NCBI GenBank assembly: GCA_016218725.1
Contig: JACRDB010000066.1
Location: 124,001 to 188,000, forward strand
Source of the DNA: Deltaproteobacteria bacterium
GTDB lineage: Bacteria > Myxococcota_A > Polyangia > Polyangiales > Ga0077539
Length of the DNA stretch: 64,000 nt
Direction: 5' to 3'
The notes under the pieces were generated by a model. The model was not told the origin of the DNA and did no database searches. It was given only the letters and a program-made list of their open reading frames with translations. The translations under genes and the position numbers were made by a program. Below are positions 36,521 through 46,500 of the stretch, in pieces. Position 1 is the first letter of the stretch; every line of letters begins with the position of its first letter.

Positions 36521-38592
36521 GGCCCCGGGCGCCCACGCCCGCGGCCCTCGCGGCGCTCGCGCTCCTCGCCGCGGGGAGCGCCGGGGCCCAGGTCACCGTG
36601 CGCGCGAGGCCCGTGTTCTCCGAGCGGTGCCTCGCCCGCACGCAGCCCTCGGAGCTCATCGCCCGCGTGGACCACAACACCGACGAGGCGCTCCGAGGGA
36701 CCCTCGCCGTGGATCCGCTGGAGGGGCCTCGCACCTATGTGCGCACCCGGCGCGCGGTGGCGCTCACGGTCCCGGCCCACGGCCACGCCACGGTGAGGGT
36801 GAGCACCGCCGTCCCCGCGACGAGCCCGGACCTCGTTCTGAGGGTGCTCGACGACCGGGGTCGGGAGCTCGCGCGGGAGCCCCTGGCCTTCACCGAGGGC
36901 GCCGACCGGGTGCTGGTGGACGCCACCCCCGGGGCGCGGCTGGCCACGCACCTCAACGCCGAGAGCAGCCCGGTGGTGCCTGGGAGCCCCTCGCTCCCCG
37001 CCCCCTCCCCGGAGGGGGAGCTCGTCGCTTGCGCCGCCGCGCGGTCCCCGGACACCGGCGAGCTCGTGCTGCCGGAGCGCCCCGAGGGGTACCGGAACGT
37101 GCGCCTGGTGCTCCTGGACACGGCCTCCCTGACCACGCTCCCGCTCCGCGCGCGTGTGGCCCTCGCGGACTATGTCCTCTCGGGGGGCGCCCTGGCCCTG
37201 CTGGTGGACCACCGCGATGACCTCCGGCACCCCGTGGCCCAGGCGTTTCTCGGGCAGGGCCTGACGCCCACGCAGCCAAGGCTCGCCCCCTCCCAGCCGG
37301 TGATCCGGTATTACCGCGGCTACCAGGCCGAGCCCGAGCCGCGCCCCGTGACCCTCGCGAACGCCACCGCGTTTCGTGGCGGAAACCTCCACACCCGCGA
37401 CCTGTCGACCCTGCACCCGAACCAACTTCCGGAGCTCCTCGGGTCCACGGCGGAGTATGGCCAGGGCAAGGTCCACCTGCTCTCCTGGAACCCAACGCGG
37501 GCGCCCGCCCTGGAGGATCCGTGGTCCTCGCGCTGCCTGACCCGCAGCGCCGCCCTGAGCGCCCCAGGAGCTGCCACTCGGGTGCTCTCCGAGGCGCCGG
37601 ACACGCTCCCGGTCCCGGACGCCGTGAGGGCGCTCCTAGCCTCCCGAGGACCCTTCCGTCCGGGCGTGGGCCTCGGCGCAGCCGGCGCCCTCGGCGCGCT
37701 CCTGGTGGTCGTGGGAGCCCTGCGCCTCGGGGCTCGCAGGCCCGGGGCTGCCCTCGCGGCGGCGCTCGCCCTGGCCACCCTCGGGGCCTCGCTGGAGGCG
37801 CGCCTCGCAGGTTCGCTGCGCCGCCGGGAGGCCGTCACCCGCTCCGTCGGGATGATCGACCTGACCGCGGGCTTCTCTCGCGGGACCGTCCGGAGGTTCA
37901 CGGCGTACGACGGACCTGGAGGGGAGCTCGGGACCCTCTCCCGCGGCGGCCGGGGCCTCGGCCTGGTGCTCGATCCGTCGGCCGGGACCGGTGTCGTGTC
38001 CGTGGTTGAAGCTCGGGAAGAGGTGCGCCTCGTGGGCGCCAGGGCCCTCCCCTGGGTGCCCCTCGTGGTGCGCGAGGAGGGCCTGGAGACCCTCCCGGGC
38101 TCCGTGGCGCTCCTCCCCGAGGGGAGCGACATCATCGTGGTCAATCACCTCCCGGTGACCCTTGAGGAGGTGGTGCTCTCGGCTCCCTCCCTGGGCGCCC
38201 GGAGGCTCCAGCGCCTGCGTCCCGGCGGGCGCTGGACGGTCTCCTGGGCTCCCACGCTCCCCCCGGAGCTCCAGTCGGTATTCCTGGGCGACGCGTCGGA
38301 GGCGCTCCAACCCTTCGGGATGCAGAGCTCCGAAGCGCTCCTCGTCGCGCCCGACGCGGACCCTGGCAGGCGACTCCAGCAGGCGTTCCGCCGGGCCCCG
38401 GACCACGGAGCCTGGTGGCGCGCCGCCTTGAGCCTCCCCACGGTGCCCGGGAGGACCTTCCAGTGGGCCACCCAGGAGCCGCTCCTCCTGGCACGCCTCG
38501 CCAGGCCCCTCAAGCCCGTCCGAGCAAGGGGCTACCGCACCGGCCTGGACCAGACCTTCCTCCGGGTCCACGGCTACGGAGGCTCGCCGTGA
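36517..38592 (+). CDS. Exported membrane protein with GATase-like region (691 aa)
   Basis: This is a 691-residue protein starting at the overlapping GTG, with a signal peptide (AALAALALLAAGSAGAQ). The N-terminal half is beta-rich followed by an alpha/beta segment reading VALADYVLSGGALALLVDH, reminiscent of the glutamine-amidotransferase-like fold found in Bat/vWA-associated proteins. One to two transmembrane helices lie at about 385-430 (GALGALLVVVGALRLG). A beta-rich region at the C-terminus follows. No catalytic cysteine triad is evident. It is coupled to moxR and to the ABC ATPase. Role unknown. Confidence 0.75.
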   Translation: MRPRAPTPAALAALALLAAGSAGAQVTVRARPVFSERCLARTQPSELIARVDHNTDEALRGTLAVDPLEGPRTYVRTRRAVALTVPAHGHATVRVSTAVPATSPDLVLRVLDDRGRELAREPLAFTEGADRVLVDATPGARLATHLNAESSPVVPGSPSLPAPSPEGELVACAAARSPDTGELVLPERPEGYRNVRLVLLDTASLTTLPLRARVALADYVLSGGALALLVDHRDDLRHPVAQAFLGQGLTPTQPRLAPSQPVIRYYRGYQAEPEPRPVTLANATAFRGGNLHTRDLSTLHPNQLPELLGSTAEYGQGKVHLLSWNPTRAPALEDPWSSRCLTRSAALSAPGAATRVLSEAPDTLPVPDAVRALLASRGPFRPGVGLGAAGALGALLVVVGALRLGARRPGAALAAALALATLGASLEARLAGSLRRREAVTRSVGMIDLTAGFSRGTVRRFTAYDGPGGELGTLSRGGRGLGLVLDPSAGTGVVSVVEAREEVRLVGARALPWVPLVVREEGLETLPGSVALLPEGSDIIVVNHLPVTLEEVVLSAPSLGARRLQRLRPGGRWTVSWAPTLPPELQSVFLGDASEALQPFGMQSSEALLVAPDADPGRRLQQAFRRAPDHGAWWRAALSLPTVPGRTFQWATQEPLLLARLARPLKPVRARGYRTGLDQTFLRVHGYGGSP

Positions 38593-39239
38593 TCCTCGCC
38601 AGGGACCTCACGGTGCACCACCCCGACGGACGCCTGCGCCTCCAGGTGGACCACTTCGAAGCAGCCCCCGGCGCGGTCACCGCCGTCCTCGGCGCGGCCG
38701 GCAGCGGGAAGACCACACTCCTGCGCGCCCTGTGCCTCCTGGACCCGGCCGAGGCCTCCGTTCATATGGTCAATCAAGTTGACGCTCTTCGGTCACCGTC
38801 CAGAGCCCGGCGGAGCGTGGGCTTCGTGGCCGACCGCGGGAACGACGTAGGGAGCGACTCCGTGGTGGAGCACCTCGGACTCCACGCCGCGGTGTGCGGG
38901 GCCCCTCGGGGGACCGTAGAGGGTCTACTGGAGTTGACGGACCTGGAGGCCGTGGCCACGCGGAGCGTGCGGCGCCTGTCCCCCGGCGAGCGCAAGAGGC
39001 TGGACCTCGCCAGGGTGCTCCTCCACGACCCGGCAGTGCTCTTCCTCGACGAGCCCTGCGCCTCGCTGGACGCCCCCGGGCGGCGGGACCTTCAGGAGCT
39101 CTGCGCGGAGCTGGCGAGGCTCGGGCGCACGGTGGTGGTGAGCGCCAGGGTGGCCTCGGACCTCGGGGACCGGTGGCAGCGGCAGGTCCTCCTGGACCGC
39201 GGCCGCGTGGCCGATCGCAGCGCCGGAGGCGAGCGATGA
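38589..39239 (+). CDS. ABC transporter ATP-binding protein (atypical H-loop)
   Basis: This is a 216-residue ABC ATPase. Walker A is GAAGSGKTT, the signature is LSPGERKRLDLARVLLHDP (SPGE in place of SGGQ), and Walker B is VLFLDEPCASLD. The strand after the D-loop reads RTVVVSARVASDLG, where the usual switch histidine would be; I see none. It otherwise resembles CcmA/GldA-type exporter ATPases. It overlaps both neighbours by 4 bp. The permease encoded next is its obvious partner, and the pair may act as a mechanochemical or export unit within the MoxR/vWA complex rather than a transporter of a small solute. Confidence 0.88.
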   Translation: MILARDLTVHHPDGRLRLQVDHFEAAPGAVTAVLGAAGSGKTTLLRALCLLDPAEASVHMVNQVDALRSPSRARRSVGFVADRGNDVGSDSVVEHLGLHAAVCGAPRGTVEGLLELTDLEAVATRSVRRLSPGERKRLDLARVLLHDPAVLFLDEPCASLDAPGRRDLQELCAELARLGRTVVVSARVASDLGDRWQRQVLLDRGRVADRSAGGER

Positions 39240-40789
39240 AGGCCCCCGGGGCATGGCCGGGGGGCGGCCACCCGCTGGCGGCGGCGCTGCTCCGCGCGCT
39301 CCTCGCGGGACCAGCGCTCCTGTGGGCGTCGGTGGCCTGGGGTGTAGGGCTCCTGGTGGTGACCTCCCTCGGGGCCGTCCGCCTCGCCGCCGACCGGAGC
39401 CCCGACGACGTGCAGCGGCAGCTCTTCCAGAGCACCTTCGGCTTGACCGCCGGGGCGCTGCTCCTCGTCGGCCCGGCGGTCTCCGCGGCGCTTACCCGCC
39501 AGGCGCGGGACACCCTCGACGAGACCTCCATCGTGTGCGCGGGAGGCGCCCGCGCGCTCACCGTGGCGCTCCTCGTCCAGGCCTCCGTCGCGCTGCTGGT
39601 GCCCATGCTGGCCTCCAGCGCCGCGCTGGTCCGGCCCCTCGGGGGTGTCTCCGGCGGCTCCGTTTGCCTCGGCGCGCTGTCGCTGGTGGGCCTGGCCGTG
39701 GCCATGGCCTCCGTCGGCAGCGCACTCGGGGCGTCGAGCCCCAACACCGCGAGGGCCCTCACCGCGGGCCTGACCGTGGGCTCCCTCGCCCTCGGGCTCG
39801 GGGCCTGGCTCCTTGGGAGGGTCCTAGGGGCGCACCTCTGCGCGAAGCTCCACGTCGGGTACCACGGCCTCTTCTGGTGGCCCGAGCTGGCCTCGGACCC
39901 GAGGGTCCCGCGGGCGGTACGCAACGCGCTCCTCCTGGCTCCGACCTGCGCGCTCTCGGCGGTGGCGGTCCTCGGTGCCCTGGGTCTACGGTGCCAGGTG
40001 GAGCCCGCACCGGGGAGACCCTGGCACCTCGTGAGGCTCGCCCTCCTGGCGCTCACCATCGCCCTCACCGCCGTGGCGTGGAGGGTCGTGGCGCTGCCGG
40101 TGACCCGCCTCGGGCGCGAGGCCACCGCCATCACGGCGCTCGGGGTGGTCGCGACGGCGAGCCTCCTCGGGCTCCTCGGGCTCCTCGCCGAGGGCCCCGC
40201 GGGGCGCCCTCGGGCGGCGCCCAGGTCCCTCTCCGAGCGCGCGTGGGACGCGCTCTGCGCGCACGGCGTCGAGCGCGCGGTCGGGGCGCAGCTCGGGGCC
40301 ACGGCGCTGTGCCTGGCTGCGCTGGCCTGGCGGTCGTCCCGGGTGATCGCCGCGGCCCGGGGGCCCCAGGGCCTGGCGCCGCTGGCGCCCTACGGGGCGG
40401 CGTGGGTGCTCCTCGGGGCGCTCGCGCTCGCCTTCGGTCTCGGTGCCTGGCTCCGAGGGAGGCGCCCCGCGGGCCGCGTGAGGGCGCTCCTCGCGGCCGC
40501 GGCGCTGGCGCTCCACGCGCTGCCGTACCCAGCCCTGGAGCTCGCTGGAGGCGCCTCCGGGCCGCTGCGGCACGCGGGCCTCCTGCCGTGCACCTCCGCC
40601 CTCTACGGCCTCCGGGCGCTGGACCGCACGGCCCGGCGCAGGCTCGTCCCGCGGGACCTGCGGCGCCGCGGCCCGAGGGCCCTCGGGGACGTCACCGCCT
40701 CGCTCGCCGTCGCCTCCGCGTCGGGGCTCCTCGGGGCGGGGCTGCTATGGGCCTCCGGGCGTCGACGGCGCCGAGGGGAGGCCCGATGA
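39236..40789 (+). CDS. ABC-type permease (about 12 transmembrane helices)
   Basis: This is a 517-residue, strongly hydrophobic protein started at the overlapping ATG. About ten to twelve transmembrane helices are visible, with a loop near residues 200-225 (LCAKLHVGYHGLFWWPEL). No substrate-binding motif is recognised. It is adjacent to, and coupled with, the ABC ATPase, which indicates an ABC-2-like permease. It is upstream of the DUF58 gene with a 4-bp overlap. Confidence 0.8.
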   Translation: MKAPGAWPGGGHPLAAALLRALLAGPALLWASVAWGVGLLVVTSLGAVRLAADRSPDDVQRQLFQSTFGLTAGALLLVGPAVSAALTRQARDTLDETSIVCAGGARALTVALLVQASVALLVPMLASSAALVRPLGGVSGGSVCLGALSLVGLAVAMASVGSALGASSPNTARALTAGLTVGSLALGLGAWLLGRVLGAHLCAKLHVGYHGLFWWPELASDPRVPRAVRNALLLAPTCALSAVAVLGALGLRCQVEPAPGRPWHLVRLALLALTIALTAVAWRVVALPVTRLGREATAITALGVVATASLLGLLGLLAEGPAGRPRAAPRSLSERAWDALCAHGVERAVGAQLGATALCLAALAWRSSRVIAAARGPQGLAPLAPYGAAWVLLGALALAFGLGAWLRGRRPAGRVRALLAAAALALHALPYPALELAGGASGPLRHAGLLPCTSALYGLRALDRTARRRLVPRDLRRRGPRALGDVTASLAVASASGLLGAGLLWASGRRRRRGEAR

Positions 40790-41664
40790 GCGCCCTGGAG
40801 CTCCTGGACCCGGGCTTCGTCGCGCGGTTGGAGGCGCTCCGTCGGAGGCTCGTGGTGCGCGCCAGCGCGGGCCTCGGGGGCGAGCGGAGCAGCCGCCGCC
40901 GGGGGGCGAGCGCGGACTTCGCCGAGCACCGGCCATACTCCCCGGGCGACGACCTGCGGCGCATTGACTGGGCGGCCTTTGCGCGCTCCGGGGAGCCCGT
41001 GCTCAAGCTCTTCCGCGCCGAGGAAGACGCCCTGGTGCGCCTGGCGGTGGACACCAGCGCGTCGCTGGAGGGGCCGAAGCTCGACCACGCCGTGCGCCTC
41101 GCGGCGGCCCTGGGGTACCTGGCCCTGGCCGCGGGCGAGCGCGTGCAGCTCGTGCCCTTCGCGGACGCCCCCGCGGAGGGCCCGGCGCCGTCGCGCGGGC
41201 GCCGCGCGGTCCCCGCGCTCTTCCAGGCCCTCTCGGAGCTCACCGCGCGGGGCGCCACGGACCTCTCCCGAGGCCTGGAGCCAGCGCTCTCGGCGCGGAG
41301 GCCCGGGCTGCTTCTGGTGCTGAGCGACTTCCTGGATCGCGCCGGCTTCGAGGGCCCCCTGCGCCGCGCCTGCGCCGCCGGGCACGAGGTGGCCCTGGTG
41401 CAGGTGCTCGCTCCGGAGGAGCTCGACCCCGCCCTTGAGGGCGACCTCGTACTGGAAGACTCCGAGACCGGCGACGCCGTGGAGCTCACCCTCGACGCGC
41501 GCGCGCTGGCCGCCTACCGCGCTCGGCTCGGGGCGCTCTTCGCGGCGCTGCGGGGCTTCGCCCGCACCCACCGCGCGGGGTACGTGAGGGCCCTCACCGA
41601 CCGACCCCTGGAGGACGCGGTGCTCCGCGTTCTTGATCACGCGGTGGAGGAGCCATGGACCTGA
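40786..41664 (+). CDS. DUF58 / vWA-like protein
   Basis: This is a 292-residue protein of the DUF58 family, regularly found with MoxR ATPases. The diagnostic motif is EHRPYSPGDDLRRIDWAAFA at about residues 47-66, and it is followed by the vWA-type metal site DTSASL at 89-94. A second vWA strand is GLLLVLSDFLDRAG. It has no membrane segments, so it is cytoplasmic and is likely the direct MoxR client. It overlaps the following gene by 10 bp. Confidence 0.93.
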   Translation: MSALELLDPGFVARLEALRRRLVVRASAGLGGERSSRRRGASADFAEHRPYSPGDDLRRIDWAAFARSGEPVLKLFRAEEDALVRLAVDTSASLEGPKLDHAVRLAAALGYLALAAGERVQLVPFADAPAEGPAPSRGRRAVPALFQALSELTARGATDLSRGLEPALSARRPGLLLVLSDFLDRAGFEGPLRRACAAGHEVALVQVLAPEELDPALEGDLVLEDSETGDAVELTLDARALAAYRARLGALFAALRGFARTHRAGYVRALTDRPLEDAVLRVLDHAVEEPWT

Positions 41665-43526
41665 GGCTCCTGGAGCCCCGCGCGCTCTGGCTCCTCGGCG
41701 CGGCGCTCCCCCTGGTGGCGCTCTACGTCCTCCGGGCCCGGCGCGTGCGGGTGAGGGTGCCGTCGACCTGGCTCTGGGAGGCCGCCCGGCGCGAGGCCCT
41801 GGCGCGCAGGCCGTGGCAGAGGCTCCGCCCCGAGGCCTCGCTCCTCCTGGAGCTCCTGGCGGTCCTGGCGCTCTCCCTCGCCGCGGCGAAGCCCGTCGTG
41901 CGCCGCCCCGAGGCCCGCGCCCACGTCGCCCTGATCATCGATGAGAGCGCCTCCATGGGCACCCGGGAGAGCGCCTCGACGCGGCTGGAGCTGGCGCGAC
42001 GGGCCGCCGAGGCCTTTCTTCGCGCGGTGCCCTCGGACACGGACGTGCTGGTCCTGGGCGCCGCCCACGAGGCTCGGGTCCTGTCGGCCCCGACGCGGGA
42101 CCCGACGGCGCTCCGGGCCGCGCTCCAGAGGGCCCGGGCCTGGGACGTCGAGGGCGGCCTCGACGAGGCCCTCCGCCTCGCGGACGACCGCCTCCGTGCG
42201 CTCGGCGGCAGCGGGCGTATCGTAGTGGTGTCCGACGGCGCCGTGGCCCGCTCCGGGAGCGCCCGCCCGCGGGTCCCGGTGGAGCTCCTCCGCGTGGGAG
42301 CCCCTGTGATCAACGTGGCCCTCTCGCGGGTGGAGCTACGCGCCGCGAGGGACCCCCGCGGTCACGACGTGGTGCAGGCCTTCGCCCTGGTGGCAAACCT
42401 GGGCGAGGCCGCGACCACCATTTCTCTCACCGCGAGGCTCTCGCCCGGAGGCGAAGCGCTGGCCTCACACACCCTGGAGCTCCCCGCGGGCGGGAGGGTC
42501 CCGGTGACCCTCACCTTCCCGGCCCTCGCCGGTCGCGAGGGCCTCGGGGTGGTGCTTGAGAAGACGCCTCCCGACGCGCTCACCGCCGACGACAGGGTCT
42601 TCGCCGTGATCCCCCCGGGGCGCTCCCTCGCGGTTACCGTGGACGCCCCGGAGGAGGAGCCCTGGCTCCTTCGGGCGCTCGCCGCGGACCCCGAGGTGGT
42701 CGTGCGTCGGGGACCCTCCCGCGAGGCTCCGGAGGACGGACTCTTGTTTGTCCTGGGCGCCTGTCCCGCGGCGGTGCCGTCGCGGTCCGTGGTGGTCCTG
42801 GGTCCTCCGCCGGGGCGCTGCGGCGAGGTCTCCGTCGGGGCGGCGGTGGAGGCCCCGAGGATCACCGCCTACGCCACCACGGACCCACGCCTGCGATTCC
42901 TCACCCTCGACGGCGTGCACCTCGTCCGGGCGACGCCCCTGGAGCTCGGCCCTCACGCGACGGCCCTGGTGCGCTCGGACCTCGGAGTCCTCGCCGCGGA
43001 CGCGAGCGACGCCCTTGGAACACGCACCGTCCTTGGCTTCACCCCAGGCGAGAGCGACTGGCCGCTCCACGCGTCCTTCGTGGTGTTCGTCCGCAACACC
43101 GTCGAGCTCGCGAGGGCCCAGCGAGCCCGGCGCCTCGCGGGCTCCTCCCGCACCGCAGAGCCCCTCCGGGTGGAGGTCCCAGGGTCCGTGACGGCCCTCA
43201 CCGCGCGCACCCCGGAGGGCTCCGTGACGCTCCCCGTGGTTGACGGCGCTGCGCTCCTCGGGGAGACCCGTCGCGCGGGCCTCTACGCGCTGCGCTGGCC
43301 CGGCGGAGAGTCCCTCCGCCCGGTGAACTTCCTCTCCGAGCGCGAGGGTGACCTCCGAGGAGCTACCTGGGTGCCTCCCCAGGGCGCTCGCTCGTCTTCG
43401 CCCCGGGGAGCGCCGCCGCCCCGAGAGCTCCCTGGGCCCTGGCTGGCGCTCCTGGCCGCCCTGGCTGCGCTCGGAGACCTCCTCTGGCTCTCTCGAACGA
43501 AGCGCCTCACCAGGGGTGCGGCATGA
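41655..43526 (+). CDS. BatA-like vWA membrane protein
   Basis: This is a 623-residue protein. Two N-terminal transmembrane helices (LWLLGAALPLVALYVL and SLLLELLAVLALSLAA) precede a vWA domain with the metal motif IIDESASM (about residues 94-101). A beta-sandwich-rich middle part follows. A hydrophobic helix at about 595-612 near the end (ALLAALAALGDLLW) is followed by a short basic tail. The N-terminal pattern (LEPRALWLLGAALPLVALY) is the common aerotolerance BatA/DUF4159 start. It is coupled to DUF58 upstream and to the second vWA protein downstream. Confidence 0.9.
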   Translation: MDLRLLEPRALWLLGAALPLVALYVLRARRVRVRVPSTWLWEAARREALARRPWQRLRPEASLLLELLAVLALSLAAAKPVVRRPEARAHVALIIDESASMGTRESASTRLELARRAAEAFLRAVPSDTDVLVLGAAHEARVLSAPTRDPTALRAALQRARAWDVEGGLDEALRLADDRLRALGGSGRIVVVSDGAVARSGSARPRVPVELLRVGAPVINVALSRVELRAARDPRGHDVVQAFALVANLGEAATTISLTARLSPGGEALASHTLELPAGGRVPVTLTFPALAGREGLGVVLEKTPPDALTADDRVFAVIPPGRSLAVTVDAPEEEPWLLRALAADPEVVVRRGPSREAPEDGLLFVLGACPAAVPSRSVVVLGPPPGRCGEVSVGAAVEAPRITAYATTDPRLRFLTLDGVHLVRATPLELGPHATALVRSDLGVLAADASDALGTRTVLGFTPGESDWPLHASFVVFVRNTVELARAQRARRLAGSSRTAEPLRVEVPGSVTALTARTPEGSVTLPVVDGAALLGETRRAGLYALRWPGGESLRPVNFLSEREGDLRGATWVPPQGARSSSPRGAPPPRELPGPWLALLAALAALGDLLWLSRTKRLTRGAA

Positions 43527-46500
43527 ACACCGCACCCCTCCTGGCGCTGCTCCTGGCAGCGCTTCTGGTTGCCTGGGCGCTTGGGCGCGCGCGGCGCACG
43601 CTCCTCCTGGGCGCGCTGGGCCTCCTCGGGATGGCGGCGCTCGTGGCGGCGAGCTGGCGCACGGACCTGGGGGACCCGCTCTTGCGCTGGGAGCACCCCT
43701 GGTTCCTGGTCGCGGTGGTGCTGGCCTGGGGGGTCGCGGTGCAGCGCCGGGAGGCCCTCGGGCAGGGCCTCTCGCGGTGGCGGGCCGCAGGGGCCTGGGC
43801 GCTCCTGAGCGTAGCGGTGGCCGCGGGCCTCCTGGCGGCGGCCACGCCCTTTGTGGGGAGGGCCTCCGATCGGTTGACGGTGCTCTTCGTGGTGGACCGA
43901 TCGAGGAGCATGGAGCTCGGCCGAGGCGACGCCCTCGCGGCCCGCCGCGAGGAGGCTCGGGCGACCGCCCGGATGCGGCCGCTGGATCGCGTGGGGCGCG
44001 TGGTCTTTGGCGTCGAGGCCTCCACCGAGGACCCCCCGCATGCCAGGGAGGTCGCCGCCAGCGCACAGGAGAGCGCCGTGGGGCGCGACGGGACGGACCT
44101 CGCCGCGGGCCTCCGCCACGCGCTGGCGGAGCTCCCGAAGGACGGCTCCGGGCGCCTGGTGCTGGTGACCGACGGGGCGGGCAACCGCGGCGACCTCGCG
44201 GCGGCGGGGGCCGCGGCGGCCGCGAGGGGCGTCCCCGTGGACCTCCGGAGGGTGCGTCACGCGGTGCGCGCCAACGTGAGCGTGGAGTCCGTGAGGGCCC
44301 CGTCCGCCGTGGACGAGGGCGAGACCTTCGAGCTCCGGGTGCTGGCCCGATCGACGGACAGCGGCGCAGTGACCGCGAGGGTCCGGGTGGACGGCCGCCC
44401 CGCGTGGCAGGGGCCCCTGAGGGTCGAGCCCGGAGAGCGCCAGACCTCGCTCCGAATGATCGCCCCGGCGCCGGGGCTCCATCGCTACGAGGTGTCCCTG
44501 AGCCCCGAAGATCCGAGCCTCGACGACGTCGTCGAGGACAACGTCGGGGGCGCCTTCGTGCGCGTCCGCGGGTCGTCGTCGGTGCTCTACCTCGAGGGCG
44601 ACGCCGGCGCCGCGGCGCCAGTGGTCGGCGCCCTGGAGCGCGATGGAGGCTTCCGGGTGGAGCTCCGAGGCCCCGACGGGTTCCCCGAGGACCTCGCGGA
44701 CCTCGCTCGCTACGACCTGGTGATCCTGTCCGATGTGCCCGCGCGGAGCCTCGGGCCCGACCAGCTCGAGGCGCTCCGGACCTACGTGAGGGACCTCGGC
44801 GGCGGGCTCTGGCTCCTGGGAGGCGATCGCTCCCTGGGCCCCGGGGGGTACGCCCGCACGCCCGTCGAGGACGTCTCGCCGGTGCGCTTCGACCTCCGCC
44901 AGGAGCGCCGCCGCGCCAGCCTCTCGGAGGTCATCGCGATTGACTACTCGGGCTCCATGACCGCGCAGGTGGGGCCCTACACCAAGATCCAGCTCGCCAA
45001 CGAGGCCGCGGCGCGAAGCGCGATGCTCCTTGGCCCCGGGGACCGCCTCGGGGTCGCCCACGTGGACACCCAGACCCGCTGGACCGTACCCCTGGGCCCC
45101 ATCACGGACCTCGGGCTGGTGGTCCAGCGGATCCGCGCGGTGAGCGCGGGCGGCGGCGGGATCCTCGTGCCGGTGTCCCTCAACGACGGCTACGCCGCGC
45201 TCTTCCGCGAGCGCACCAACCTGCGTCACCTGCTGCTCTTCGCCGACGGGGACGACGCCGAGGAGATGCAGGGCTGCGCCGCCACGGTGGCCCAGGCGTA
45301 CCGCGCGGGCATCACCACCAGCGTGGTGTCCCTCGGGCGGGGCACGGACACCCCGGAGCTGGAGCACCTCTCCCGCGAGGGCCACGGGCGCTTCTACCTC
45401 GTCGAGGACGCCCTGCGCCTGCCGACGGTCTTCGCCCAGGAGACCATCCTGGCCGCGAGGGCCTCGCTGCGCGAGGAGCGCTTCCGGCCGTCGCCGGCGG
45501 CGCCGGACGTGGTCACCGAGGGCATTGATTTCACCGCAGCCCCGGCCCTCCGAGGGTACGTGGTGACCATCCCGAAGCCCCGCGCCTCGGTGCTGCTCAC
45601 GGGCCCCGAGGGCGACCCGGTGCTGGCCACCTGGCAGGTGGGCGTGGGCCGCGCGGCGGTGTTCACCTCCGACGCCAAGGACCGCTGGGGCGCCGAGTGG
45701 CTCTCCTGGCCCGGAGCCCCGCAGTTGTGGGTCTCCCTCGCCCGCTCCCTCGTTCGCCGCGAGGACTCGCTCGTCACCGCGGACGCCACCGTCGCCGGCG
45801 GGGTACTCCGCGTGCGCGGCACGGCCACCACCCGCGACGGCCACGCCGATGGACTCCGGCGCCTGACCGCCCGGGTCTCCGGCCCCGACGGTGCGCTGGT
45901 GGAGCTCGCGCTGGATCCCGACGGCGGCGGGACCTACTCCTGCGAGCGCCCCCTGACGCTGCCCGGGGCCTACGCCATCGCCCTCCGGGACGAGCTCCAC
46001 GGCGCCGTGGTGGCCTCCACCGGCGCCTCCCTCCAGGTCGGCGAGGAGCTCCGCGGGGGAGATGACCCCAACGCCGTCGCGCGCGTGGTGGCCCTGACCC
46101 ACGGCCGGGTGCTCGCCACCGCCGAGAGCGCCGTCGACCACCGCGGCCAGACCCGCCGGACATGGCACCCGCTGGGCCCGGGGCTCCTGCGCCTCGCCCT
46201 CCTGGCGCTGCTGGCCTCGGTGTTCCTCCGCCGGGTGAGCCTCCCGGAGGCCCTCCAGCAGCGCTTCCTGGGGCGACCCATGCGCCGGGTCGCGCGCCCC
46301 CACGGAGCGCCCTCCGGGGCCCTCGGGGCCCTCCTGAAGGCCCGTCGCGGGAGCCTCCCGCCCCCTGCCCCCGCGGCGCCCTCTCCCGAGGCACCACCCC
46401 GGGCGGAGAACCCTTCGGCGCTCGCGGCTCCCACACACCAGAGTCCGTCCGCCCCGACCTCGAGCACCGTGGCCCGAATGCTCGCTCGAAAGCACGCCGC

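Noticed and set aside
38894..39235. Longer start for the ABC permease
   Set aside because: The extension lies on the ABC ATPase gene in another frame; the ATG at 39236 overlaps the ATPase stop like all other junctions of the operon.
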